A stretch of DNA of 64,000 nucleotides from Euglena gracilis (taxonomy: Eukaryota > Euglenida > Euglenophyceae > Euglenales), in NCBI GenBank assembly GCA_039621445.1, contig CP154956.1:38032553-38096552 (forward strand), written 5' to 3'. Positions 38,280-50,900 of this stretch are shown here, piece by piece. The position numbers and the translations under genes were made by a program. The notes under the pieces were generated by a model. The model saw only the letters and a list, made by a program, of their open reading frames with translations. It was not told the DNA's origin and made no database searches. Position 1 is the stretch's first letter; the number at the start of each line of letters is the position of its first letter.

Positions 38280-41200
38280 TGTGTGTTGTGTGTTGTGTGT
38301 TGTGTGTGTGTGTGTGGGTGTGTTGTGTGTTGTGTGTTGTATGTTGTGTGTTGTGTGTGGGTGTGGGTGTGTTGTGTGTTGTGTGTTGTGTGTTGTGTGT
38401 GGGTGTGGGTGTGTTGTGTGTTGTGTGTTGTATGTTGTGTGTTGTGTGTGGGTGTGGGTGTGTTGTGTGTTGTGTGTTGTGTGTTGTGTGTGGGTGTGGG
38501 TGTGTGTGTGTTGCGTGTTGTGTGTTGTGTGTGTGTGGGTGTGTGATGTGTTGTGGGTGTGTGGGTGTGTGTGTGTGTCATTGGGGAGGGTGGGTGTACG
38601 TGTTGTGCTTCCTTTCCTGCTGCACAAAGCCCGTAGGCGTCTGGGTACACCAACTCCGAATTCCTAACCATACTTGCAACCCCCCTGACCACTGTTTCCC
38701 CCAAGGGGGAAAGGGTGACCACCTGCGCTCCGCATCGCTTAGGCGCTGCTGCAGCTCTCTGACCTCCCCCGCAGGACGCAGCGTTGGGGCACCGAACCCC
38801 CAACCAGGAAAGCTCCACTTGGGGGGGAATATGGCGAGTTTGTTCAAATTCAAATTATGCAGGGTTCTGTGGTAAAGTATACTGGATCATGCAAAATTAT
38901 GCAAAAAAATGCGGAGTAAATATGTGCAAAACAGCTGTTGTTGGCACTCATGCAAGGGAGGAAGCTTGCAATTTTTTGCCTCAAATACTGGACCAAATGC
39001 CCAAAGAAAAACAGCCCAACCTGGCCCAAAAATTGGCCAAAATTACCCAATTGATTTAACATGAATAAAACCCGTCCGAAATGGCACAGAATGGCCTGCC
39101 TAAACTCTAAAATGAACCCACCAAAGTTGGTTGTTGAACACCCCAACAAATGGGGGTCCTGTTGACGGGGGGGGGGGTCGACTTTTTGGCCTGTAGGCAA
39201 AATTTTCGACAAAAAAAGTCTGCCAGAGGGTCCAAAAAAAATATAGGTCCGAAAAGCAGCACTCTTCACAAAAATGAAAAAAAAACTCGAAAAATGCTAA
39301 CTTTGACAAATAAAAAATGGGTGAAAGTAAAAAAGATTCCCCATTCGAGACATTTTCACAATCTCAGGGGGAGGGTAATTTTATTTGAATTTTCTCCACA
39401 AATCCCAAGGGTCTTATTTGAAAGCCTTTAAGCTGTGTTCAGCCCAGGGGCGTCGTATTTACAAAATGAATCGGAATCGTCAGCCGACTGCATTTTTCTG
39501 TTGGGCTCGAACTAATAATATAAAAATTAAAAAAAAAATCCTTGTGGCTCCTGACCCCCTGCCTCCATGGTGCCCCCCAAGCGCTGTGGTCAGTGTTTAT
39601 GATAGGGATTGGGTCAGGGTTGAAGTGAGCTTTCAGAATTTGTGTTGGTAGGGTTTGGGCCTAGATTTAGGGTTTAAACATGGGCCCTTCCTCTTAGCAT
39701 CCTGCACCCCTGTGCCCCGAGGATGAAGATGGAAAAACAGACCGGATTGGGGTATATTCGGGGGGGGGGGTGCAGAAGTGGTACCTCCGAGCCATGGGTT
39801 TACTGTTGAGACCCCCCCCCCTGAGGGCCACAAATAAAACCTGCTAATTATTTTTGTGGGAGTCAACTTTTTGGACCGAAAGTTTGAAAGTTTGGCAGGG
39901 TTGTCTCATTCTGGAGGATCTTATTTGGGGAAGGGGGGCATGGCACTCTCCCAGGCTTTGGGAACAACTACTCTGTCGGCCTCCCAGGGCCATTGAGGAC
40001 TGATACAAACACCCCCCCACTCCTCAAGCAATAAATGAAATGCTCCCTGCCCTAACAACTTTGACTGCTTTGACTGTCCAAACAATAACCCCCCCCTCCC
40101 GCACCACAGTGAGCCATGAGAAAATCACAAAAATCGATAAAATTGGGCCAAATAAGAATCAAACAATGCATCAATTGTGCAAAAAAAAAGGTCCGAAGAT
40201 ACAAAAAAAAATGTGCCCATGGGGCCTGGTGGCGCACCTTTTGGGTCAATTTTTCGACTTGGAGAAGCATGGGTGATTATGTGGGATTTTGAGGTCGGAA
40301 TTCTCCCCCTCCTGTGTCCCGTGTCAGGGCCCCAAAAGGTCCACGGCCCTGTGTGGGGCACGCCCTGGCCGGCACTCTCCGGCTCCCCCAGCGGGGCGGC
40401 GGCGGCGGTCGCCGGCGGCGGGGCTTCCCGGCTGGGGCCAGCCCCGCCCTCGGCCGGGGGCCCCTCCTGCAGCGGGGGAAGTAAAGTGGGGAGGGCCCAG
40501 AAGGCCAAAGGGGCCGTCCTGGGACATGTGACCGACGCCCTCGAGACTGACTGCCCTGCGGAAAGGACAGCCCCCTTCCTGGGGTAGCACTCGGCTTCGG
40601 GGGGGGGGGGGGGCGTTTGCTTGGGCCACCCCTTTCGGCCATCATAGCCATTCCGCCACGGGTCCCACTGGTCTTGGGAAGGTTGACCGTGCGGGCATTG
40701 ATGACGGGCCCAAGGGGCCCCGTTGAAGGCCCGGGGGGGACAGTGTCCTTCTCGGCCACCGTGCCCCCCGAAAATCGGGAGGGGTCCAGGCCAGGGTGTT
40801 CTTGCCCCTCCCCCAAACAACAAGAAGGGCGACCCGCGATGGATGACTCGGGACATGGCAGCAGGAAGGACGATGCCCCGGCCAACCACCTTAGGGGGAA
40901 ACTTTCCACCCACCCAGACAGCCAGTCAGACAGACGGACAGACAGACGAACGGACGGACGGACGGACGGACGGACGGACAGACAGAGAATAGAAATGGCA
41001 CAGACCTTACCAACATCCTGTTGCCACACCACTGGAGTATGGTGGCGAAACCCACTCCAAACAGCATGGACGGCACCAGGGGTTGTATTGTATTGTATTT
41101 TTTTGCTTTTTTTGCAGCTCGTTGCAGTGCGGTGTGTTCCCTGTCTGTTTGCATAATTTGCACCTCTCTGAGTGACAGCAGAGAGTGACGAGAAAGAGAG

Positions 41201-44200
41201 GATAGGAAACCCCCACAGTGATAGGACCTTGATCCCCCGCACCGGTAGGTATGTCCCCTTGTGCTCTGGATTGGTTGGAAGGGCAGGGTGTAGCCTTGGT
41301 TTCGCAACTCAAGCCTTTGCCGCAAAATTGCAAAAACAAATTGTGCAAAAACTGCAAACCAAAGCTGCACAAACTGTACAAACCCACACAAAACTGCACA
41401 AAGCTGCTTAAAACTGCACACTGAAATTTCCTTTGAGGGTTTATAAAACTCTAATGAAAAGAACTCCTTATACTTTTGATACCCTTCCAAAAAAAGGTAA
41501 ACCGCCCTCCGCAAATAACGAGCAGTGCCCTTTGAGTGGGCAGTGCCCAAATAACGGGGCAGGGGGCAGGCCGAAAAAAATGGTTCCAATAATGGTCAAC
41601 CCGCAATTTTTTTGGCCAAAGAGATTAGCGACAACGAAAACAACGCTTCACAACGCTTGCTGCCGCGAGTGCTTCGCAGCAGGTTTTGGGGGAGGGATAG
41701 AAGAAACGGATGGACTTCGCTTCTGAAGGATTTGTCACTCCTCGCAAAAGGTCTGTGCAGGAATTCCATGATGATGGGCAGTGCCCAAATAACGGGGCAG
41801 GGGGGAAGGTCAAAAAGATGGTGCCAGTAACGGGGCACCCCGCCCCGTTATTTGGGGGGGGGGGGGTTACAGTTGTTCACAAAAAAACCTTCACAGAAAA
41901 AAACTGCACAAAATTCTGCTGTGCTGCCACACCATAACAGTGCAAAAAAAAAACTAATGGCCAGCCCACTGGGGCAATGGCAGTCACGGTCAACCCCCTG
42001 CCCCCCCCCCCACACCTGCTGGGTGGTAGAGGCTCCCGGCGCGTGGGAGGGGGGCGCCGGAGAGGCGGACTGCTGCTGAAGCCGCCGACACTCGGCCTCG
42101 AGGGCTGCAGCGAGGGGGGTAGACCAGGGTTTCCCGCAGGCATGACTTTTCAAGGCGCCTGAAAAAACCTCAAATGAGCCTCAAATTGCTTGAGAAAAAT
42201 GCTGTAAAATCCCTTTAAAGAAATCATTCTGGCAGAATTGTCTCCAACCGAGCCAGAATGAAAACACAAAACCTCCGCAAAAAAAAAACAGGCCAATTCC
42301 TGGGAGGGAAAATGATTTCTGGCTTCGCAAACTTTTCCCAAATGAGTTTTTTGAACGTTTTTGTTTTTAGGCAAACACTGACGTTGTTCGATGCCCAGAC
42401 CTCCCTTGGTCGCCCTGAAAAATACTGTCTTGAAAAGCCCCAAAATGTACTTAATATTTGACAAAACACCTTAAATAATAAAAAGTCTAGTTTCATGTAC
42501 GAAAGGCCAGTTGGAGGGGTCCGGACCCCGTCAAGCGGGGAACCGCCGGAGCCGCGGGCTGATCGAGCAAAAGCCAAAAATAAGACCCCAGATTTTAAGA
42601 CCTCCCTGAGGGCCAAAGTGCCGGGGACGGCGAAAATCTTATCTGAAAAAAATTACCAAGAACCCCAATTTAAGAAAGGAAAATGATGAAACTTCAAAAC
42701 TTTTGCGATTTTTGAAGTCCAAAAAAAAACATGCCAAATGTCAATTTACACCAAATTACATATGGCAGAAAAATTCAATAAGACCCCCAAAAACAAGAGC
42801 CCTCCCTGGACGTTTCCAGCAACGGACCCGGGGCCTTATTCGAGGGGTTTAAAGCTGGACACCTTCTCATGTCAAACTTCAAAGAGGGACACAAGTAGGG
42901 AGTCCTCTAGAGCTGACACCCCAGACCTCCCCCCCCCCAGCCTCTAAGGAATCCCTGTGGCCCAATGAGTGGACCAGAACCAACCGCCTCAGACCCCCCA
43001 CGCCGCAACGGCCCCCTCCGACTACACTAGGGGTATTTTTTTAAGACTGGGGGGGAAGGGGGTCCCCCCGCCCACCCACACTCTGGGGGGGGGGGCCGCC
43101 TCCTGGGGGGGGGGTCCTGGGGGACTCACCCGGTTTTCCCTGAAAATGGCCCAAAAAAATTGCGAAAATGCCAAAACAAACACCATTTTTGAAAAAAATT
43201 CCGCGCCTTCGGCGCCGAAAAGTATATCCCGCCCCCTCCGGGCCCCCCCCCCCTGGGGGGTTCGGCCGGCCCGGCCCCGGGGTCCACAACTAAAAAGCCA
43301 CACCCTCGGCCATAGGGGGTTTCACAGAAAATGGACGGCCCCCAGCAGGCATACAAACAAACAATCTGTATGTCCGGCGTTGGAAACATTTTGCACAGAA
43401 GGCGAACATGAGCAGATCGCACGCCCGCACGTGCACCGGCACGCACACGCCGGCTCCGCACACCCTGGCACCGTCGTTCGTATCCGTGGCGCAGCCCACC
43501 CACCGCCTCCTCCAGCGCTACGAGGTACCGCCACCTCTCTACATCCACCTCCACCGTCTGGCCCGCCTCTGGGATAGCTGCCAAATCCTGGGTACGGCGC
43601 ATGGTCGGTGCAAGAGTGCACATATACCTGTGCGTGTGTACCATGCAACTCTTTAAGAGGGGGTTGCTGGGCTGGGGCTAGAAATGTGGGCTGGCAAGCC
43701 TGTCCCCCCACCCGAACCCGGGGGGGGGGGGGGGGCGGACTGACCCCGGTTGCACCTGAGCTGGGCCGGACTGGGCCGAAATCGGGCAACTCCGCCCCCA
43801 AAAATGACCTGCAAAACGCGGTGTTGAAATAAATGAACATCGGGTAACCCCCCCAAAAAAAGCCCAAAAAGCCCCAGAACGCCATTTTTGGACATTTTTT
43901 GAACGCCTTTTTCAAATATGTTCAGTGCTTTGGGGCTTTGTGCCAAAAAAAAAATTGCTGCGCCCATTTTCGCCAAAAGGGGCTGGCAAGCTGGGCTAAC
44001 AGCACCTCCTCCAAGGGGAGGGGGTGCGGTTGGGCTGGGCCAAAACCGGGGCTGGCTGCAGCAGGAGAGTATACCCTCCATTTCGGCATGGAGGAATCTT
44101 TTTCAAACGTTCCATGTGGGAAAAATGGACCTGATCACCTTCTTTGTGAAAACGGTAACTTCCGACACACAGTTAACTTCACAACCTTCAGATGGAGATT

Positions 44201-44798
44201 GTGAAATGGATCCGAGCCACCGGCGTCAATGATGTGGCCATGGCTGTATGGTGTGGTCAATAACCCCCATTGCAAAACCTGTAAAGAGCCCCACCAGCGC
44301 ACAGTTGACGGCTGCATAACAAAAATGCGTAATTTGTTCTTAAATGATCTGAAATGTCTGAAATCGATGCAACAGGTTTTACCACAAAAGAAAAATGGAT
44401 CCTACCTGGTGCACCCTCCCTGGAGCCTCAAAATCCTGATTTTCTGCCTGGAACCACCGCAAAAGAGCACATAGCCGCTCTCACGCGTGTGTAGCCTTTG
44501 CTGAACCCCAGCCATACCCAAGGGGGAGGAGCATCCAAGCACCACTTAAATTGCCTGTCCTTTCCGGAGTCAGCCTGCAATGTGGCTTTGAAGGAAAAGG
44601 GCAGGAGCTATTGGATCAGTCCAGACGAAGAGAAAACAATATGACTGCCACTGTCTCAATTACTCCATATGTTGTGGAGCCAGAGAAAGAAGAGAGAGCA
44701 GAAAGAGCAGCAAAACATAGAAAGATGGATCATAACGCATTTTTCAACAGGACCGGGCAATTTACCAGTGTGTGAGAATCTTGAGCCTTTGGCACGCA

Positions 44799-44875
<77 letters not shown>

Positions 44876-44883
44876 GCACACAC

Positions 44884-44920
<37 letters not shown>

Positions 44921-47900
44921 ACACACTGTCATGGGCATTTACTGACCCACTTGCATGCGCACATGCACACCTCGCTCGGGAGGCCATCCCCAACGGGACT
45001 ACGGCTCCACTGCCGGGGGGTCGGGGACCGCCTCCACAGCCCACTTGTGTCAGGCAGGGCAGCCTCCTCTCCCACGCCCATCCACCCTTAAGGCGGGCTT
45101 CGAATTTTCCATACGACGCCGGCACGGGCATCCGAGGATCAGGGGAAACGGGGCTCAGCTGAGACTTCTTTGGGGGGGGGGTTTGTGGTCCTAAAAAAAA
45201 TGCTACTTCGAGCAGCAAAGAAGGTCTCCTACCCTGGGGAAAGAGCTTCCACCCCCTTTCCGGGCCACCAACTTCAAAAAAACCTTTGGCGAGCTCAACT
45301 TGCAGAGATAAAGGGGATAACTTGGGCCAGCCGAGGAGTATTGTGGAAGTTGCGCCACAAGACAGCTGTCCCAGGCCTGTCCCCAATCTGGGGAGACATC
45401 CACCCCCCAGGAGCGCTCCATGGATGGCTGTCAGCGCTATCCCCCCGTCAGCGCTGGCATCGCGCTGTCCGTGTGACCCGCGTGACCCCGGGGACAGCGA
45501 CCGGCCCCGCCTGGTCGAGATTTGCGGAGGAGGATGCGGAGGACCCGGGCGACATGGGGCTGGAGGCGGGGGACGAGCCCGACACGGACTCGAGGGCCGC
45601 GGCGGCGGCCACGACGACGACCGTGTTGGGGGCGGCCCTGGGCAGGGGGAGGTTGCGCGACGCGCCCGGTACGACGGGGTGGATGTCTCCCACGCGCCAA
45701 AACGCACACATGCACACAACACCCCCCCACGCACGCGCAACGTGCGGCTGGTCAGCGGAGTCCAAATAACGCTCAAACCAAACCTTCGAGAGGCCCATGC
45801 CCCCGTTCGCTATGGGCATGACCTATGGGTCTCGTGCCGAGGCACCGCTCGGTACGAGGCACGGAGTCACCCTGTCCCCTCGTGGTCATCCCCCTCCCAC
45901 ACCCGGCACACCGGGCGGCCAGCGACGCCGCCGCGCTCCGCAGCGCCGCCAGCCGCCGGGCGTTCGCCAGCGGCCGGCCGACCGGCGGGCAGCGCCGGCG
46001 CGGGCAGCGGCCCTCCGCGGCGCCGGTCACCGCCCGGCACACCGCCGCCCACCGCGGCAGCGCCACGGCCCCAGGCCGCTGGGCCCCCTTCGCCCCCGCC
46101 CCACCCGCCGGTATGACACCCCAAAGAAGGCCGACCTGATCCCCCCCCAAGGGGTGGTCACTGGAATACCTTCCCCTCCCCCTTGCTCTTGACACGCCAA
46201 AGCACAGTGAAAGTACGGTTGGCACAGGGGTGTGTCATGGGCAAGCCGTGCCACAGGCACTGTACCGTGGGACAAAAGGCACTTTGGGTACGGGGAAAGT
46301 GGGGTAATGAACAAGCCGCCCCTTCCGTCTCCTCTGTGGGGCGGCGGGACAACAGCCTCTGTCCCCCTGCAGTTTCATACGTCAGGGGGGGGGGGTTGAT
46401 CCGTCTGGCCCAATCCCCACCCCACCCTGGGGGAAATTGTCACCTTGCCAGCACCGGCTGTCTGGCGATGTTGGAAAGTGACTGAAAGACTGCAGGCGGT
46501 CCCCGGAAGAGGTCCCCAAAGCTTGCTGACTACCCCCCTGTCCTTGGCACGCGCCCCCGGGAGCAGCGGCATGGTCGCTGGCCTGCAGGATGCCCTCCTC
46601 GCAGCGCAGTCCGTCGCGTCCGGTGGCCTCAGCCCCCGCGCTGTGCATCACACGCAGGGGTGAAGGGCCCCCCCCAGAGCTGTGCGAGAGGGCCTGGGGG
46701 GGGGGTCCCAGCCCAGAGGTGCACAGCATCAGGACTGGGGAGGGGTCCGCGGGACGCCTGCATTGCTTCCGTTCCTAAACCTCCCCCAAAACATAAAGCC
46801 CCCCACAGCTTCACATTTGACGGGATCTCAAGACCAGCTGGGGAGCAGGGCGTCCAGCTCAGAAATTGAAAAATTCGGGTTGCCTAGAAAAAGGCACTGG
46901 CTGAGCCCCCCTATCCCACCATGGGGGGTCCCAGACTGAAGCTGGGCCCAACACCAGGGTCGAACCAGGGGCCGAAAACCGAAGCTGAAAAAAAAATGCC
47001 CAAAATAACTGCCAATTATGCAAAAAGTCGATTTTGACCAAAGTTTGTCCCCATTTCCAACCCATTTTTGTCCATTTGGGGGTCATTTTTGGCCCATCCT
47101 TGCACCTCCAAGAGCAAAAAGAAAAAGAAAAATGTTCCCGACAAGCTGCCATTCAGGTGGCTGGAAAATATATCAAACTCGTTGATGAGGGGGGGGGGGA
47201 GGATCCGAGGCTGGAAAAAGGCTGCTGGCTGGAACAGACCTCCAGGGGGATGGGGTCCACTTCGGCTCAAGCGACGGTCTGATGGGGAGGCGGTTGGGTT
47301 TAGAGGAGACTGAACTTTGACGTCCTTCACCTGTAATCAACTGCCAATCTACCCCAAAAGGTTCTTTTGCACCCCCAGGTTTCCCTTCAATGGGAGATTT
47401 TAGCCGAAATTTATCGTTCCTTGTGAATTGTCGTAACATCTACCCAACTACCCAACGGGTCAATGGGTGATAAAATCAGACTCCCTGGGGGGGGGGCTGT
47501 ACCTGGGGTGAGGGGCCTTTGAAAGTGAGGAGAGGCTTTATATTGGGGGGGGGGGCTCTTTATCGCTGCAATTCCATTTCCTTTGTGGTGCTGGCATACT
47601 CCCCAGGTTTCCCTCGGGGGAGGGGGAGGGGACAAGGGCATTGTTAAGCCAACAGCCCCCCACCGAGTTTCCTCATTTTAATCAAACTGAAACGCTCACA
47701 CATAGGACAGGGCACACGACAAAACCGCACAGACGGACGCCAGCACACACCCCTCCGGGGACAGCGCCGACCCCTCCAGCAGCACGTACGACCCATCACG
47801 CTCCTGGACATACGCGGAGCACTGCAGCGGCGGAAGGGCGACGTGGCGCAGCCCCCGCCATGGCGTCGCTTCACGACCCCAAGAGAGGGGGGGGGGGGCA

Positions 47901-50900
47901 GCCCGGATTGGAAAACTTGGCTGGACAAAGGTTGCCGGCTGACCCCGCCCCGTGGGGTTCCCTGGCTGGAAGTGGTCTGAGCTGCGGGGGTCCAACCCGG
48001 TGCCAAAAAAAGAGCCGCCAGAAAGCCCCAAAGTCAACGCATTGCCAAATCATTTACGTTCGGGGCGTGGATCCACTCACGTCAGCGCCGCCCTGGCTCC
48101 CGCACGTCCACCGCCCACCCGGTCCACTGCTGCACGAACTGCTCGAAGGCCGCCGCCAGCGCCTCGCACTGCCGGCGCGGCGCCGTGGCGGACTCTCAAC
48201 CCGCAAACAACATCCCCAAACCCGTCGGCCGGTCTGCAGCCGTACCAAACGAAACAACAGCAACAACGTCAACAACAAGATGGGCTCGGCTGGGGGGAAA
48301 CGAGGGGAAAGCAACAGCATATTGCCTGGAGGGCTCGTGGGCGCTTCCTACCCACCGCACCCCGGGTCTCAGTCAGCCGGCACTTTTTTCTCTAGCCAAG
48401 ATTCAGCGTAAAGAGCCGAAAAGATTCTTGTAAATGGGTCAAAATAACCAAAACAACGGCCATCATCTTTGATATTCACCTTTCACCTTTTCCATTTTAT
48501 TTTGTGAAGATCGGTGTGAACTGACACTCCTGGTCAAAAAATAAGCCTCTGGTACATCACCCTGCCAAAGACTTTTCCACACCTTTAAGCTTCCGCTGCA
48601 GCATTTCCTGGCAAATAAAACAGATAAGTTCACTGGGTGCCCTCACCACCCCCCCCCAGCTGATCTGAGAGCGGGAAGGAGGGGTTGGGGTTGGCGGTGT
48701 CCCACCCATTCCCAGCTCACCGTTCTTTAAAGTCCTCGGCTTCATACCACAGACCACCCGTTTGGAGCATGGCCCGATTGCCTTCCCACGCATCCACCCC
48801 CCCCCCCCGCGCCCGGAGCCGCGGCGCCCCCGCAGGGCCGCGTCGCTCGGCAGCGCCACAATGTCGGGCCAGGCCACGGCGATCGGGGCGGGCAGGGCCA
48901 GCGCGTCGTCCGCGGCCCGCCTCCAGGCCCCGGCAGTCACCGCCCCCCTTCTCGGGTCCCGCGGCAGCCCCGGACCCGTCCGGGCCGGGTCAGCGGCGGG
49001 GGCCTGCCCGCAGTGCCTCCACGAGCCCCCCGAGGTCCGCCACGGGGAAGTGCGCCGCCAGCCGGCCCGCCTCGCAGGCGTGGGCCAGCAGGACCCGCGG
49101 CGAGGGCGGCGCGGCGCTGTCCGGGGCAGGGCGGCCCCGGGAGCCGCTGGCGGACGGTGGGGGAGAGGGGAGGGGACAACAATGGGGAGTGTGTCATAAT
49201 TGGCATGAGCTCGCTGGTTGACCCGGCAGCAAACCTCTCATCAATAAGACAACCAGGAAAACCTGGACAGGAGTTTTTTATTATTGGCCGGGTTCTTTGT
49301 GCTACGAGGGGTGGTGTTGTGTTGCAGTGTGCTGTGCTGTGCTGTGCTGTGCTGTGCTGTGCTGTGCTGTGCTGTGCTGTGCTGTGCTGTGCTGTGCTGT
49401 GCTGTGCTGTGCTGTGCTGTGCTGTGCTGTGCTGTGCTGTGCTGTGCTGTGCTGTGCTGTGCTGTGCTGCGCTGGGCTGGGCTGTGCTGCGCTGGGCTGG
49501 GCTGGGCTGTGCTGCGCTGGGCTGGGCTGGGCTGGGGTGGGCTGGGCCAGGGCGGAAATAAATAAAAAAAACTCCGCTGTCCCAGCACACTCAGTGAAAA
49601 ATATACAGGAAATGGGCAAGAAAGTGTGGCATATCTCAGCGAGAACAGGTCGACATCAGGAAAAAAAAATTGATTCCTGGTATCCTTGGACCAGCGTCCA
49701 TCCACCCAAATCATCAAAAACTGTGTTTTTCGACTGTTTAATTTTTGCCCCCGTTCAAGTCCCAGTCTGGCCCTTGGCCGGGCCCTTTGGCCGAAAGGGG
49801 GGGGGGGGGGGGGGCCTTAAGGAAACAAAAAAAAAACTTTCCTGTCCCTTAAAGACCGCCCTGGGCTGGGCTGTGCTGTGCTGTGCTGGTGGTGAAGGCC
49901 TGGTGGGGGGGGGGGGGTCGACCCCCCCACCCACCACAGCATTTTCACCAATTTTGGGAAAACGGGGATTGTGGCCGGGGAAATATTTGAAAATTTTCCT
50001 GAAAAATGAACCCCAAATACATGATTTTTCGATGGAAACCCACATTTTTTACAGAAAAAAATCTCAAAAATTTCAGGTTAAAAAATGGTAGTTTTAGGGG
50101 GGGGGGGGGTGAAAAAAAATGCAAGTCAAAAAATTGGACCAAATTTTGGTACAGTCAAAATTTAATGACATTTTTATCTTGGAATTTTTTGGATTTTCAA
50201 TGGCATTTTTTTTGCTTCAAAAACCTCTCAAAATCAAAAATTTTGAGAAAATGTTGAAATTTCGGAAGGCGTGAAAAAATGGGGGTTTGGGGGTTTTTGG
50301 GGGGGGGGACCTCCTATATAGGTCCCAAAATGGGCCAAAATACACCCGGCGCCTTTGGCGCCGGGAAAATTTTTTGGGGTCCAAAAATTGGTGCCACCAG
50401 AACAACAGGAAGAGGTGGTGGGGGGGATGGTCGACCCCCCCACCCACCATGCGGGGGGTGGGGGGTAGTGGTTGACCCCCCACCCACCACCCTGGCTGTT
50501 TGGATTTCCGTTCTGGTCCAGGGTCCAGGTCCAGGGGTGCAGCGGACACAAACCCACCCCGCGAAGGCGACCTGGGCGTCACTCCCTGCGCGCAGCGTTC
50601 CGCCCGGGTCTTCAGCCGCCTCGGACTGCGCCGTTGCCAGCCGTCCCCTGCCACACCCCCCGGCAGGGGGTGGCTCACCCACCATCGGGGGGCGGGGGGC
50701 GGCCGAGCCCACCGGGGTGCAGGCAGGGGGCGGGTCGGGAGGGGCGGCAGCACCGCGCGCCGTGCCAGGAAGCAGCGGCCCGCGCAGTCCTCGAAGGCGA
50801 AGGCGGAGACGAGCCGCCCGCGGAGGTGCCACCCGCGGCGGGTGTCCACCAGCGTGAAACACGCCTGCTGCCATCCCCCTGCGCCACCCCCCTGGCCGTG

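Noticed and set aside
48937-49590. Ser/Ala/Gln repeat protein
   Set aside because: Comes from the GCTGT array; the real exon on this strand is in another frame at about 49005-49150.
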